Below are positions 54,801 to 64,000 of a stretch of 64,000 bases of DNA, piece after piece (position 1 is the first letter of the stretch; each line of letters starts with the position of its first letter). Source of the DNA: Symbiodinium natans. Its lineage: Eukaryota; Sar; Dinophyceae; Suessiales; Symbiodiniaceae. A model generated the notes under the pieces. The model did not search any database, was not told the DNA's origin, and was given only the letters and a program-made list of their open reading frames with translations. The stretch is from assembly GCA_905221605.1 (NCBI GenBank), contig CAJNDS010002412.1, positions 348,886-412,885 of the forward strand, in the 5' to 3' direction. The position numbers and the translations under genes were made by a program.

Positions 54801-54870
54801 TCAGGCCAAGGCGCCCGGATGCAGCAGCTGGCAACGTCGGGGAAAGCCTTTGTGGCGGCCCCCACGGCCT
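54801..54870 (-). CDS. Host exon, 70 nt
   Basis: Acceptor ATGCTGGCAG after a C/T-rich stretch, donor CCTGA|GTACTAAG. The 22 codons include AVGAATKAFPDVASCCIR. The first two bases complete the base left by 56430-56508. Confidence 0.6.
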
Positions 54871-54956
54871 CTGCCAGCATGCCGGGTGGCATTCCGGGAG
54901 GCAGGGGCAGGGGGTTGAATTTCCGCCAATTAGAGGTTTATGGTTCAGGATTTTTA

Positions 54957-55012
54957 GGGTTTAGGGTTTAGGGTTTAGGGTTTAGGGTTTAGGGTTTAGG
55001 GTTTAGGGTTTA
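54957..55012. repeat. (TTTAGGG)n tract
   Basis: About eight units on the acceptor side of the exon at 54801-54870. Confidence 0.88.
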
Positions 55013-56429
55013 TTGTTTAGGGTTAGGGCTGCAGCCCCTGTATGTTTGTGGTTGACAGGGCCTTCGGCGGCAACTCTATCCCTTTTTAAAGACCCAAAGA
55101 AACCCTAAGCCCTTCCCAAACTCCGACAAACTCCACGCCCCCAGGCCTTTTTGTGGGGTCACAGAGATCGTATACCTATTATCTAAACCCTATATCCTAA
55201 ATCCGTTTTGGCAAAAAGGGCCCACAGAATACATAACCCCCCCCCCCCCCCCAAAGTAGGAGTTGGAGGAGATGCGAGCTTGGGGTTTAAAGTTCACAGG
55301 CTTCAAGCTTCGGCCCTGCGGTTCGGGTGGGGCTTCATCTTTTGGGCGGCTTTAGGGTTTTGAGGTTGCAGGGCTTCAGGGCTCTAAGGGTACGGATTAG
55401 GGTTGTAGCGTTTAGCGTTTAGGATGTATCGGGATCGAGGTTTAGGATGTAGGGAGGCTTAAGGCTTTCGAATGTATAATATAGAGGTTTGAACAATTGT
55501 AATAGGGTTTTGGGGGCTATTCTAGTACAATTACAAAGGGACGATAAGGGAATATTGTTCATGTTTATTCCGACCCCAAAATTGGGGCCCTTGACCCCGG
55601 TCTCTCCCCAGTCCTGGGCCAAGACGAGCGTGGAGCTGAAGGTGAGCAGAGGCCTTGAGCGGTCGATGTTGCAACTGCTGGGAGCCGAGGTGACCCCGTA
55701 ACACTAAACCTTAAGCTGCAACCTAACAGTTTTGGGGCTTCCTAGGGTACTACAAAAGGAGCCTGAATAGGGTTTTGGGGTTTTTTTTGGAAAATTTATA
55801 AAGGGACCATAAAGGAATACTATTAGTAATTAGTCCGACTGCTGCTGCTACATCACCGTTTTGGCATGGGCTGTCTTTATGAACGAGGCCAAATGGCCAA
55901 CCGCTGGGCTGGGCTCTCTCGGGGGAGGCGTGCATCGAACTGATGGACCCTTTGAAATTTTCTGGGGGGCAAGGAGCATAGTTTGGGATGTTCCCCCTTA
56001 TACTAACAGTCCTTAAGAGGGATTGTTAAGGACTGCTAGTACACGGGTGAACATCCCAAAGCAAAATCCCAAAGTTGGATCAGAAGCCCCCCCCCCCCAA
56101 GAGGTACTCATGGAAGACTCTAGACACCCCGAGATGGCCCGACACCTGTTCTCAGTGTCACTCGAAGCCGGCTTTGGGTTTGATACCTTCAGGGCTTCAG
56201 GGCTTAGAGCCCAGCAATGCGTTGAGAAGACCCTCTCCAGGGAGTCCAAAAAGCTACCCTGAACCCACAACAACCGACAAAAGTCCACACAAGACCCAAA
56301 TACAGGAAGAACTTCACCCCCTGAACTCTTGCCGGATGGGCTATTGGGCCTAGAATCCTTATGAAGGGGTTTCTAGGGTATAACAGCCCGTCCTGGTACC
56401 CCCCAAACCCAAAACCCTAAACCCTAAAC
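55013..56429. other. Intronic stretch with dispersed repeats
   Basis: Poly-C at 55238-55253. Related segments at about 55500-55570 and 55768-55835 (shared AATAGGGTTTTGGGG and AAAGGGAC(G/C)ATAA). A long hairpin at 55982-56060. Plus- and minus-strand frames of 60-90 codons around 56013-56353 are not supported by splice sites. Confidence 0.5.
55982..56060. repeat. 79-nt hairpin
   Basis: Perfect 12-bp outer arms (TTTGGGATGTTC facing GAACATCCCAAA), then 23 positions with four mismatches or wobbles, and a 9-nt loop. The shape is like a small RNA precursor or a MITE. No related copy seen in the window. Confidence 0.7.
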
Positions 56430-56508
56430 CCCTCTTAGAAAGCAAGCCCGGCTGCGTTGCAGATGTCAGTGCTAGCTTCAGCTGCTGCTGCAAGTCAGAG
56501 CGGACTGC
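56430..56508 (-). CDS. Host exon, 79 nt, donor in telomere repeat
   Basis: Acceptor ATGACAGCAG and donor AAGAGGG|GTTTAGGG. The 26 codons include AVRSDLQQQLKLALTSATQP. Phase 0 at the start matches 57025-57104, and one base at the end matches 54801-54870. Confidence 0.65.
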
Positions 56509-57024
56509 CTGCTGTCATCCAGGGTTCAGGGTTCATAAAGTTTAGGGTTTAGGGTTTTCACGAGGGTTTCGGGTTCAGGTTATAAGTTTTAGGGTTTAGG
56601 GGCCCCGACGCGCCCTAAGCCCTCAACACAGACAACCCTACACGTGCCTTTAACAAAAGCATGTTGGAAAAGAACTCGAGACAAGGGCCAGAAGCAGAAC
56701 AGGCACGGCCACCGCCTGCTTAAACAATCCGGTACTAAGCTTATGCCAACGACCCAACTTCTTTTAGGATTTAGGCTTAGGCCTTAGGGTTCTACGTTTA
56801 GGCTGCTTGCCCAGCTTCCTAGGGGAACTCAGAGCAGCCGACATCCTCAGGCAGATAAATTGGGGAAAAGCCATACGACACTGCAAAATAATCCCCGGCC
56901 AGACCCTGGCACTCCCCGTACCCTGAACCTGTCTAGAACTTTGGGTCAACCCCAACCTCTCCCTAAACCCTAAACCCTAAGCCCAAAACCCTAAACCCTA
57001 AACCCCAAGCCCGAAGCTCAAAGC

Positions 57025-57104
57025 CTGCAGGTGGAAGACCCTCCCACCGGGCCTCCGCGCATTCCTTGCGAGCCAGCGCTGGGCAGCCCAGCTGACAAAG
57101 CTTC
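57025..57104 (-). CDS. Host exon, 80 nt
   Basis: Acceptor AAGTCCCAAG and GC-type donor CTGCAG|GCTTTG. The 26 codons include SFVSWAAQRWLARNARRPGG. The plus strand is also open with an excellent donor (CGCGC|GTGAGT), so the strand is not fully certain; phase matching favours minus. Confidence 0.5.
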
Positions 57105-57126
57105 CTTGGGACTTTCGCGCGTGAGT

Positions 57127-58808
57127 TGAGGGTTTAGGGTTTTCACCTGGTTGAGCAAGCTCTCTACGTGAGATCCCTTGTGCTTCGGGTTTAGGGTTCT
57201 AGAGTCTATAGGGTTTGGGGTTAGGCTTTCCTGCTACTATAGAACCAGGCCCCATGCACGGCCAAGTCAACACAAAGCAATGCAGGAGTGAGCAGTGCAG
57301 AATCCCTTCCCCCAATCGGGTCTTCACCGCCAACGCCAGCGACCCATGCACAGGAGAGAGCAACACCCACCTCTGGGACTGTGCCGTGTCAAGCTGCGAG
57401 AAAGTAAAAGAATGCGCCACGAGTTTACTCTGTTGGAGCATACAGGTACCGCTTCCAGAAACATAGCATGAGGACAAAGATGTAGCGAACTGGCCGACAC
57501 CCTGCACAACCTGGCACCGCGCCCTGTCAAAACGGAAACACCCAGGACTCAAGCTCCAAGCACCCCACTGGAAGCGAAGCTGCAAACGGCCCACTAAAAT
57601 CTAGATCCTCGACACGAAGGACCCAGAATAGGTAGCAAAACCAGATGCCGAGTTCCGGCTTGAAAGGGTTTAGGGCTTCGGTGTCTTCCGAGCAGCATCA
57701 GTGTGACAGCTCCATTGTGATCTTGCTTCGCCTCTGTGCCACAGGGGTTCGGATGGGGGTCGCCACCGCCTTTACCATTACGTTTTCCCGCTCTCTGTAC
57801 AAGCTACACCCCAGGGGCAAGTCTTGCTCTCTCTGGTACAATGCTGCAAGAAAGGCTCCCCAGCAAATACCCCCTTTGATCGTACATTGTCAGAATACAA
57901 TAACATCCAAAGTTACACTACTGAATATTCCGATAGTTTCACGATGTCTAAACTTACAGTGCCGGAATATTCCCATACTATCTAGAAACACTCAACCCCA
58001 AACCCTAAACCCTAACCCCTGTGGGCATGCTTCAGAAGTGTCAAGTTGAGCATTTTAGGCGCCAAGTGCTCTGAGGGATTCCCAAGTCGGATGCACTTCA
58101 GACAGAGGGGGGGGGGGGGGGGCGGGTAGGGTCTAAGACATTTAGCGTTAGGGTTTAAGAGATTTAGGGTTAGGGCTCAGGGTTTGAGAGCTTTAGGCGC
58201 TGGTGTGGGGTTGTAGGCAGTTTGTAGGGTTTCGGGTTCGGGCTTGTAGGGTTTGGACTTCAGGTTTGCGGTTCAGGGTTTAGGGTTTGGGGCTCAGGGT
58301 TTCGGGTTTCGGGTTCTAGGACTTCGGGGCTTTGAAGTTTTGGGGGTCTAGTGCCCAAGGGTTTGTGTGTGACAGCAGAATTTGCTGGGTGTTGCTTATG
58401 TCACTTCCACACCACCCACCCACCCCCCCCCCCCAAAAAAAAAAAAAATAAATAAATAATAATAATAATAAAATAAAACACACAAAATATCTATCTATAC
58501 ACGTATGTAGGCAGAAGCTACATTCATATATATATATATATATAGTCTCGAGACTCTCTATCTCACTCTGTCTTCTTTCTGCCCTCCTTCTGGAACCCAG
58601 GCCCTTGACCTAGGGCCCAACCAGGTTAAGATCAGGTTAAGTATGGATGCCTGCAAGGAACTTCTAGTGAGCCTCGCATGCTGAGACGACAGCCCTTTTT
58701 CCCGACGCCCAAGCCCAAAACCCTTGCAACCTAACCACACTAAACCCTAAACCATAAGCCCTAAACCCTAACCTCAAACCCTAAGCCTAAGCCGTAAAGC
58801 CTGCGAAC
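57127..58808. other. Intronic stretch without supported gene
   Basis: Several frames of 60-134 codons on both strands (57199-58049) but none with a protein-like run and splice sites. G-run at 58106-58122, A-rich and AATA repeats at 58435-58480, (TA)n at 58523-58541, TTTAGGG-like text at 58135-58320. Confidence 0.4.
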
Positions 58809-58851
58809 CTTGCAAAGGTCCTGGTGTCCCATCTTCGGCCCGCGGCCCTGA
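58809..58851 (-). CDS. Possible host exon, 43 nt
   Basis: Donor TTGCAAG|GTTCGC is good, the acceptor (TTGCGAG) is weak. Reads SGPRAEDGTPGPLQ. The plus strand is open too (NLAKVLVSHLRPAAL). Confidence 0.35.
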
Positions 58852-58984
58852 CTCGCAAACCAAGGCCCGAACCACAGAGAGAGGAGGAGTTTAGGGCCAA
58901 GCTTTGTTTCTCAAGTTTCGGACTACGGCTGTGGGATTGCAAGGTGCACCCTAAACCCTAAATCCGAAAGCCGAAACCCGAAAC

Positions 58985-59066
58985 CCATGTCGAGTCATGC
59001 TCGAACATCAAGCACGTGGCTCGGAATGGGAAAGCGGCATCTGCTCCCGCAGCCACCTCAACGCAG
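58985..59066 (-). CDS. Host exon, 82 nt
   Basis: Acceptor CGAAGCCCAG and donor CATGG|GTTTCGGG. The 27 codons include CVEVAAGADAAFPFRATCLM. Its first base completes the two left by 59925-59978. The following 850 bases (59067-59924) hold no supported exon. Confidence 0.62.
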
Positions 59067-59924
59067 CTGGGCTTCGGAGATTTGGGGGTTGTGGCTTTTC
59101 TAGATGGCCCCAAGTGCGAGCCTTCATGGTGTTGAAGAAACTGAATACGCGTATGAATCTTAAACCCTAAACCCTACATATGTTTACTGTATCCTAACCC
59201 ACACTGGGTTGAGGCCTTGCAGGCGTCGGGAGTTTTGACAGCGACGTAACTTCCAACATTATTTTGGCTTCTAGTTCAGGGCTTGCGGGGTTCGGAGTTT
59301 TGGGTGGAGCCTCATTGGTTGACTCGGCGCAATCCGACCCCCAACGTCATGGGTTTGTAAAATTGGATGTTGGCGTCAAAAGGCGTAAAACCCCAGCGCT
59401 GAACCTAGGTTAAGGGCGTTTGGGGTATTCAGGGATGTTTAGGGCCAGGGCTTTGAACTGAGCTTCACGATTTGGTATGAGTTTTTCAGGTGTATGTCCA
59501 ATCCTAGGTTCTGAAGCCCTTCAGTTGTCCAAATAGTGGTCCCTTTTTTGGATACCTTAGACACAAAGGCCTGTAGGTCACCCAAGACACACAAAGGAAC
59601 CAGAATGTCCCTCAACCCTAAACCCAGTCAAGGGTCTCTGGGCTCGAAGCATGGTAGGGCTCATACTTGTAGCAAAGGGGTGTTGAGTTTTCCTAAAAGA
59701 ATACCCTGTGTGCAATGTGCAAAAACTCCTAAACCCGAAACCCAAAACCCCCAGACCGAATCCTTCATTCCAATATCCCAAATCCTAAACCTCAACTTCA
59801 ACCACCCAACCCAGGGGCCCAACCCTGATCCATGAACTCAATATCCTGAACCCTAAACCTCCCCAAGCCTTATGCCCTTAAATCAAATATTCCACACTTT
59901 GAACCCTAATTTTCGCTTTCACAC

Positions 59925-59978
59925 CCCCTGAGAGCCTCTTCTGCGATGTTAAGTGATGCGCGCGCCATCGTGAAGAGC
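59925..59978 (-). CDS. Host exon, about 54 nt
   Basis: Acceptor ATGCTGAGAG; the donor is one of two close GTs (GTGTG). Reads LFTMARASLNIAEEALR. Its first base completes the two left by 60384-60433. Confidence 0.5.
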
Positions 59979-60383
59979 CTCTCAGCATGGAGGATTCAAG
60001 GTTGTAGGATCTAGGGCCTGGGATTTAGGGCTTGCTAGGGTTGGGGTTCTAGGATTTCGGGTCTAGGTTCTGGGGTTTATAGGGTCTTGGGTTTCAATTT
60101 AGGCGTTCGGGTTTAGGGGTTGGATTTCAAAGTTGTTGGTTGAAAAATTCGGGTTGAAGGTTTCTGATTCACAGCGTCTGACTCGGATACTTGCGGATGA
60201 AAACCACAGCGCCCGAATCTCCACCATTGAAAACTTACCATCAAAAGCCAGAAAGAAAAAGTCTTACAGAGGCATCCGGACAGGCTACAGACAACCACAT
60301 TCTGGAGCCAAGACGCCCATCCGTATCTGAAACAGCTCTTGCGTTTGGGTTTAGGGTTTAGGGCTTAAGGTTTAGTGGCTCGC

Positions 60384-60433
60384 CTGTCTCCCAGTGCCGC
60401 ATCCTGGACGCAGAGCGGCCCAAAAACTGCGGC
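60384..60433 (-). CDS. Possible host exon, 50 nt
   Basis: Acceptor GGCCTAG and GC-type donor AGACAG|GCGAGC. Reads AAVFGPLCVQDAALGD. The plus strand is strongly open as well (CRILDAERPKNCGLGRNN, acceptor TGTCTCCCAG), so the strand is uncertain. Confidence 0.4.
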
Positions 60434-61149
60434 CTAGGCCGCAACAACTTCGAAATTGGGAGAATTTAGGATTTAGGGTTTAGGGTTTAGGGTTTAGGAT
60501 TCTACTTCCTGAGAAAGATTCTCTTGCACCCAAATCAAAGGAACACAACTAGCTGAAACGGGATTGCTTTGGCGTCTGCACCACGCAGCTCGCAGAACTA
60601 GGGATCCAGAATCTGTGCCTTCTTTTCGTGGTTCAGGCTTTGGGGCTTTCGGGCTTAGAACTGAAATGCTTTGACAACTGAAGGTTTGGGGTTTGGGGCT
60701 TAGGGTTTAGGGATTGAGGGTGCATTTAGGGGTTGGGCCCAGGGGTGTGTAAAGGGTTTCGGGCCCCGAAAGGGTTTGGGGTTTAGGGTTTGGGCTTATG
60801 GTTTAGAGTTTGGGGGTGGTGTTGAGGGCTTAGTGTATGGCGTTCTCTTCGAAAATTCACTCAGAGCCTTTTGCCCGAACGAAAAACCTAAACCCGGACC
60901 CGAAACGCGTGGTCCTACACCACCCTAGTTGCCTAAAACTCTAAACCCATAGGCCCCTACAATCACAATCTCAGCAGCCCAGAAACCCAGAACACTCTAA
61001 GCCCATAAATCTGAACCTTAATACCTTAAACCACCACAAAGACTAACCCAGAACACCCTAAACCCATAACCCTGAACCCTGAAACCCCTAAACCCTAAAC
61101 CCGAAACCCTGAACCCTAAACCCTAAACCCTCGCTACACTACAAAGTAC

Positions 61150-61224
61150 TCCGAGCCGCGCATTGCAAGAACATGGAGATCAGCTGCCGGTGGGCGCCCG
61201 GCTGCAGCAAGGGGCTGCGCTCGC
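61150..61224 (-). CDS. Host exon, 75 nt
   Basis: Acceptor AAACCTGAG and donor CGGA|GTACTTTG. The 24 codons include SPLLQPGAHRQLISMFLQCA. Flanked by CCCTAAA on the left and TTTAGGG on the right. Confidence 0.58.
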
Positions 61225-61251
61225 CTCAGGTTTGCTAAGAGGCTTGGAGTT

Positions 61252-61370
61252 TAGGATTTAGGGTTTAGGGTTTAGGGTTTAGGGTTTAGGGTTTAGCGTT
61301 TAGGGTTTAGGGTTTCGGGTTTAGGGTTTAGGGTTTAGGGTTTAGGGTTTAGGGTTTAGGGTTTAGAGTT
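61252..61370. repeat. (TTTAGGG)n tract
   Basis: About 16 units with single TTTCGGG and TTTAGCG variants. The 430 bases that follow (61371-61799) hold no supported exon. Confidence 0.9.
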
Positions 61371-61799
61371 CTGGGCTTTAGCGGGTCGGAGGAGAGGGGA
61401 TTGGAAAAAAAAAAAACTTCTTCTGGATGCTGGTGCATCTTAAAGTTTGGAGATTACGGTTTATGGAGTTTGTACAAGGCTTATAAGGTCTGAGGGGTTC
61501 AGATACAAACGTCCCCCCCACCCCTGAACTACCCCCGCATGCTGAGGACCCATTTAAGCCTTAGTTTTGGGTAGGGGGTAGGATCCTCATGGGCAGGATT
61601 GGGGCAAGGTTTGGGGTTGGGCCCCCCAAGCCCCGGGTTTGTAAGGTTTCAGGGCTTACTAGGTTTGGGGATTAGGGTTTAGGGTTTAGGGCTGAAGTGT
61701 TGAGGGCTTGGGGTTTGGGCTGTTTAGGCTTTACAATAGCGCTTGAACATACAACAGCCCACCCTGCACCGATTCCTCGAACCCTAAAGCTCTCAATCC

Positions 61800-61985
61800 C
61801 CTAAACCCTACACCCGAAACACTATAAACCCTAAACCCTAAACCCTAAACCCTACAAACCCTAAACCTAAACCCTAAACTGACCCTAAACCCTAAACCCC
61901 AAACCCCAAACCCTAAACCCTAAACCCTAAACCCTAAACCCTAAACCCTAAACCTAAACCCTAAACCTTAAACCCTAAACCTCCT
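61800..61985. repeat. (CCCTAAA)n tract
   Basis: About 22 units with small deletions, on the donor side of the exon at 61999-62071. Confidence 0.9.
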
Positions 61986-61998
61986 AACTCCCCGAAAC

Positions 61999-62071
61999 AA
62001 CGCCAGGGGCACCCAGAAGCAGCCCGTGCAGTTCCAAGAGCTGCTGGCTGAAGACGCTTGCCGCCAGAAGC
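61999..62071 (-). CDS. Host exon, 73 nt
   Basis: Acceptor CTGGAACCAG and donor GGCGTT|GTTTCGGG. One base plus 24 codons, including AASVFSQQLLELHGLLLGAP, a Leu-rich helical segment. The plus strand is also open, but less protein-like. Confidence 0.58.
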
Positions 62072-62100
62072 CTGGTTCCAGTGAAGGGGCCAAGATGCCC

Positions 62101-62215
62101 CAAACCCTAAACCCTAAACCCTAAACCCTAAACCCTAAACCCTAAACCCTAAACCCTAAACCCTAAACCCTAAATCCTAAACCCTAAAACCCTAAATCCT
62201 AAACTAAACCCTGAA
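62101..62215. repeat. (CCCTAAA)n tract
   Basis: About 14 units, the last telomere-type tract of the window. Confidence 0.9.
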
Positions 62216-62759
62216 TCTAGATCCCCGAAGCCTAGCTCAAAAGAACCCACTTGTTTGCAGGTCTTTGTCTTTGAAAAAGTGTGCTTCTTAGGCAGCCCTA
62301 CCGCAATACTAGCGCTTGGGATCTTCTAAGGTATAAGAACCAGCTTGACCGCATTGCGTGCAACTGCTATCTTGTTTGATTGCAACGAGTCTCTGGTACG
62401 ACTCTGGATGGACCCATGTCAGGTCGTGACTGATGCTACCTTGTCTGTTGCGCGTCAACTGCGGGTAGCTCTTGTACAATTGTGATATACTGGCTGGGTA
62501 TTGTTTTTGCATGCTGGAGCAAACTCTTACTCTTGCTGGGTCGCTGTAAGGTTTTGCTGCGAGCCCCTACTTGTTGCTTCACGCCGCGCTAGGTTCCCTA
62601 CAGTGAGCTCCATTTCTCACCATGTCCACTTGAACAAGTAGCTGCACCTCGAGGACCCTTCGGGCATGAAGAGGGCCTGGGGTCTATAAGCAATCAATGC
62701 TAATTAAAAGCCAGCTCGTGGCGACTATGGCCACTATGGCAACTGCAGGCATGGCAAAC
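62216..62759. other. Region downstream of the ART-like gene
   Basis: Probably 3' untranslated or intergenic sequence of the minus-strand gene at 62760-63770. A 67-codon minus-strand frame (62309-62512) is present but I do not recognise it. Confidence 0.4.
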
Positions 62760-63770
62760 TCAACAGGCTTTGTCGGTGATGAGGTACAACATGCGCCGGA
62801 AAAACGTCACTGCCTTGCACTTTGGCGCCAGAGATGTGAACCTGTGCAACTGCTCGGTCCACTCTGCCCGCCTCTCTACCATCCATGGTCCAATAAAGGC
62901 TATGGGACGGGGAACAGACCTGCAAACCGTCTTCTCGCCGTTTTCGCCATGCTTCCAGACGACCATGACCACGTAGTCGAAGCCCGTAAAGTTCAACACA
63001 AAGCTGTCATGGAAGGCAAAGCTGCCATCAGCGGACCAAGCCCAGTCATCCGTCCGCTCCACCCACGAGAATTTCGCAGCCAGTTGTTCTGGGGTGGCCC
63101 CTTGTAGTCCAAAAAAGCGCGGCCTTGTGAAACGCGTAAAGTCGAGCTGACCCATGTGCAAGAAGGACAACGACAAAGATGAGTTCTCCATCAGCAATAC
63201 ATGAGCGACAACGTTCAAAAACCTTTTGTGAGCACTCCAATCAAAGAAAGATCTCAGCCAGCGTTCGAACTCTTGGTCAGCTTGTTCAGAATCCCGAGAA
63301 TCAGAAACGACTTGGGCCATACCAAAATCCAGAGCCGTCTCCAAACTCACGTCCCGCCCTCCACCGATGATCAACACGGATCTCGCCTTCGTGTCAGTGA
63401 CGACTGTGACATTGTCCTTGTCAAGGTCCACTTCAAAGACAAAGACATAGTCGGCTCTGTCCATCTTGTCCGCTCCGCGGTTGTGGAAGCCACCATCTAG
63501 ACCATAGTTGTTGGTAAGAACCTGAAAGATTGGGGTGCTGGGATCGAGCTTCGTGCAGTACACGCCCCTCCCATAGTACGCATCCCCCTGCTTGATGTCA
63601 GACGGCCGGATGGCATCACTCCTCACAATGCCATCGTAGCCCGCCTTGTTGGTATAGTGGTAGACCCGAATCGGGGAGTAGCATATGCCTTGCTGGAAAA
63701 TGAGGGCCACCACCATAAGCACGCTGGCAGATGCCACAGCACGAGCCTGTGAGCGTCGGGTGTTCACCAT
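62760..63770 (-). CDS. HYD1-type ADP-ribosyltransferase-like secreted or membrane protein
   Basis: First ATG at 63770; 336 residues to a TGA. An N-terminal hydrophobic run (ASASVLMVVALIF) follows basic residues, a signal peptide or anchor. Residues about 33-140 match the HYD1-signature ADP-ribosyltransferase pattern: VYHYTNKAGYDGIVRS (the H-Y-T core), then AYYGRGVYCTKLDP, then YVFVFEVDLDKDNV. In bacteria this fold is common in polymorphic toxins; in eukaryotes its role is unclear. The C-terminal 180 residues are unrecognised. The usual third catalytic acidic residue cannot be assigned by eye. An open frame continues upstream of the ATG to a stop at 63828-63830, so an upstream exon is possible. 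Confidence 0.6.
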   Translation of the reverse strand: MVNTRRSQARAVASASVLMVVALIFQQGICYSPIRVYHYTNKAGYDGIVRSDAIRPSDIKQGDAYYGRGVYCTKLDPSTPIFQVLTNNYGLDGGFHNRGADKMDRADYVFVFEVDLDKDNVTVVTDTKARSVLIIGGGRDVSLETALDFGMAQVVSDSRDSEQADQEFERWLRSFFDWSAHKRFLNVVAHVLLMENSSLSLSFLHMGQLDFTRFTRPRFFGLQGATPEQLAAKFSWVERTDDWAWSADGSFAFHDSFVLNFTGFDYVVMVVWKHGENGEKTVCRSVPRPIAFIGPWMVERRAEWTEQLHRFTSLAPKCKAVTFFRRMLYLITDKAC

Positions 63771-63827
63771 CGATGCAAGGGCCACCCGCCCAAAAAGTTC
63801 CGTGTAGCTGTGGGTAAGCTCTTGGCA

Positions 63828-63969
63828 TCAACTTTGCGCCTTGAGCCGAAAGTTCGCACAATGCAGCTCAAGAGTCAGATGGCCTTTGGCATATTTGCCC
63901 ACCTCGAAAGACGTCCGGGCTTCTTCCAGGGCTCCGCAGTAACCAGCTCCAGGCGCGTTCCTCCTCCTT
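63828..63969 (-). CDS. 3' end of an upstream minus-strand coding segment
   Basis: Possible acceptor AGGGCTCAG at 63970. One frame runs GAGYCGALEEARTSFEVGKY and on to a TGA at 63828-63830, about 57 bases before the ATG of the ART-like gene. An internal donor (CGAG|GTGGGC at 63903) offers splicing into that gene instead. Partial at the window edge; function is unknown. Confidence 0.4.
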
Positions 63970-64000
63970 CTGAGCCCTTTCCCCTCCCAAGACCGGGCTC

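Larger units (their letters stand above)
253..62071 (-). other. Putative multi-exon minus-strand host gene(s) with telomere-repeat introns
   Basis: About 39 short open islands lie on the minus strand between telomere-like tracts. Each has an AG acceptor on its high-coordinate side and a GT or GC donor on its low-coordinate side. Several runs of neighbours have matching phases: 57104 to 52364, 60433 to 58985, 51629 to 49033, 48158 to 45190, and 43509 to 43049. One run builds a KH domain, which is the best proof that the islands are exons. Two retrotransposons (8911-23492 and 26336-39956) lie inside introns. Some junctions do not match in phase, so exons are missing from this list or more than one gene is present. 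Strand was chosen by splice sites and protein-like composition; a few islands are also open on the plus strand. Confidence 0.6.

Noticed and set aside
57025-57119. Plus-strand exon with a GTGAGT donor
   Set aside because: The donor is excellent, but neighbouring exons are all better on the minus strand and phases match there. Kept as an alternative in the feature note, not as a call.
1-64000. CRISPR arrays, rRNA or tRNA genes
   Set aside because: The regular repeats are telomere-type heptamers without spacers, and no rRNA or tRNA-like sequence was seen apart from the primer-site complements.

Overview
This window looks like nuclear DNA of a dinoflagellate, most likely of the Symbiodinium/Polarella lineage (Suessiales). 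The evidence is a plant/alveolate-type heptamer TTTAGGG present in dozens of tracts, large Copia-type LTR retrotransposons with unusual extra domains, short exons with GT, GC and possibly GA donor sites, and one dominant coding strand for host sequence. I see no rRNA, tRNA or CRISPR array.

Layout. Positions 1-8.9 kb, 23.5-26.3 kb and 40-62.1 kb are a mosaic of telomere-like repeat tracts (TTTAGGG and CCCTAAA, with 8-mer, 9-mer and TTCAGGG variants) and short GC-rich islands of 30-200 bp. Read on the minus strand, most islands behave as exons: an AG acceptor, an open frame, and a GT or GC donor. Neighbouring exons often have compatible phases. Four of them (48102-48158, 47142-47207, 46198-46257, 45513-45608) join in phase 0 into a recognisable KH RNA-binding domain. 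The repeat tracts are therefore mostly intron sequence of one or more minus-strand genes. In most cases the intron starts in (TTTAGGG)n and ends in (CCCTAAA)n, and several donors lie inside the repeat (GTTTAGGG). No complete gene model could be built by eye.

Two LTR retrotransposons sit in this intronic landscape. Element 1 (8911-23492, plus strand, antisense to the host exons) is 14.6 kb with identical 168-bp LTRs inside a poly-G tract. It has an intact gag-protease-integrase-RT-RNase H frame of about 2,828 codons. Two further frames follow: one carries a KptA/Tpt1-like RNA 2'-phosphotransferase domain and the other an endonuclease/exonuclease/phosphatase-type (EEP) nuclease domain. The element is also studded with about 19 copies of a small structured hairpin, nearly all in one codon phase. 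Element 2 (26336-39956, minus strand, 5-bp duplication ATAAG) is 13.6 kb. It encodes Gag with two CCCH fingers, protease, integrase, RT and RNase H, then a 2OG-Fe(II) oxygenase domain, a methyltransferase-like domain, an SGNH-like domain and a second KptA/Tpt1 domain, over several frame breaks.

The right end (62.7-64.0 kb) holds a minus-strand gene for a secreted or membrane-anchored protein with a HYD1-type ADP-ribosyltransferase signature, and the end of another coding segment. The stretch 62.1-62.7 kb has no supported gene.

The items I rate highest are the hairpin family of element 1, the KptA-like domain in two different Copia elements, and host introns lined with telomere repeats that appear to supply splice sites.
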